Shown here piece by piece: positions 63,880-64,000 of a DNA stretch of 64,000 bases. The position numbers and the translations under genes were made by a program. Source of the stretch: Gimesia chilikensis. Lineage in GTDB: Bacteria; Planctomycetota; Planctomycetia; Planctomycetales; Planctomycetaceae. Position 1 is the stretch's first letter, and each line of letters begins with the position of its first letter. The notes below the pieces were generated by a model. The model did no database searches and had not been told where the DNA came from. It worked only from the letters and a program-made list of their open reading frames with translations. The DNA lies in the NCBI RefSeq assembly GCF_008329715.1, contig NZ_VTSR01000032.1:124001-188000 (forward strand), given 5' to 3'.

Positions 63880-63894
63880 TATTTCAATGAAATA
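63880..63894. promoter_or_regulatory. Candidate operator before LacI-type gene
   Basis: Perfect palindrome TATTTCA-A-TGAAATA, 40 bases upstream of the regulator ATG. The position suits autoregulation, although it lacks the central CG usual for LacI operators. Confidence 0.35.
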
Positions 63895-63934
63895 AATTTG
63901 TTTGAAATGACTTTTTGTGAAGCTGGATTAATCG

Positions 63935-64000
63935 ATGTCAGCAACAGTCAAGGATGTCGCGAGGTTAGCAGCTGTTTCCGTGGGGACGGTCAGTCGAGTG
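63935..64000 (+). CDS. LacI-family transcriptional regulator (3' truncated)
   Basis: The first 22 codons (MSATVKDVARLAAVSVGTVS, then RV) are the LacI helix-turn-helix: V-DVA--A-VS-GTVSRV. The gene continues beyond the window, so the effector domain cannot be seen. The family senses sugars or nucleosides and usually controls neighbouring catabolic genes, which would lie outside this window. No strong ribosome binding site is visible before the ATG. Confidence 0.9.
   Translation, partial: MSATVKDVARLAAVSVGTVSRV

Overview
The window looks like a chromosomal segment of a planctomycete, most likely a Gimesia/Planctomyces-type member of the Planctomycetales. This is inferred from family content, not from a search. 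The pointers are a DUF1552/DUF1592-type gene pair, a CxPxR sulfatase, three ECF sigma factor / Ser-Thr kinase modules, kinases fused to WD40 or FGE-sulfatase domains, a diverged pseudopilin helix, very large TPR/CHAT and WD40 proteins, and long intergenic spaces. No rRNA, tRNA, CRISPR array or intact insertion sequence was recognised.

Layout. 1-7.4 kb: the C-terminal part of a surface protein with dockerin-like repeats and a metzincin motif, a two-gene c-type-cytochrome/DUF1552 operon on the minus strand, and a sulfatase. 8.0-17.6 kb: PspA, an ECF sigma factor overlapping a giant kinase-WD40 receptor, and a second WD40 protein. 18.2-25.05 kb: a compact plus-strand operon that reads as a lanthipeptide cluster. 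It holds a short Cys-containing peptide, a class IV (LanL-type) lyase-kinase-cyclase synthetase, a phytanoyl-CoA-dioxygenase-like oxygenase, an unrecognised 563-residue protein and a cytochrome P450. 25.1-25.8 kb is degraded sequence. 26-35.3 kb: PEP carboxylase, a divergent azoreductase/HxlR regulator pair, a secreted sialidase-like protein, a cupin-like protein, and a DabA-like protein that lacks the catalytic core.

36.2-53.1 kb: two paralogous secreted proteins in inverted orientation, each with the same leader and terminator. They enclose a secreted protein, a sigma factor/kinase pair, a small secreted-protein/M48-peptidase group and an 1846-residue TPR-CHAT protein. 53.6-60.1 kb: a membrane-anchored protein, an ECF sigma factor, a kinase-FGE fusion, a pseudopilin-like protein and a small membrane protein, lying between two direct copies of a roughly 220-base noncoding repeat. 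61.4-64 kb: a DUF1772 membrane protein, a stand-alone receiver domain, a heme oxygenase and the first codons of a LacI-type regulator.

The strongest candidate for an undescribed system is the 18.2-25.05 kb operon. Its gene overlaps (TAATG between peptide and synthetase, ATGA between synthetase and dioxygenase) indicate coordinated production of a peptide that is lanthionine-cyclised and then oxidised. All functions are assigned by reading motifs; no database search or structure prediction was run.
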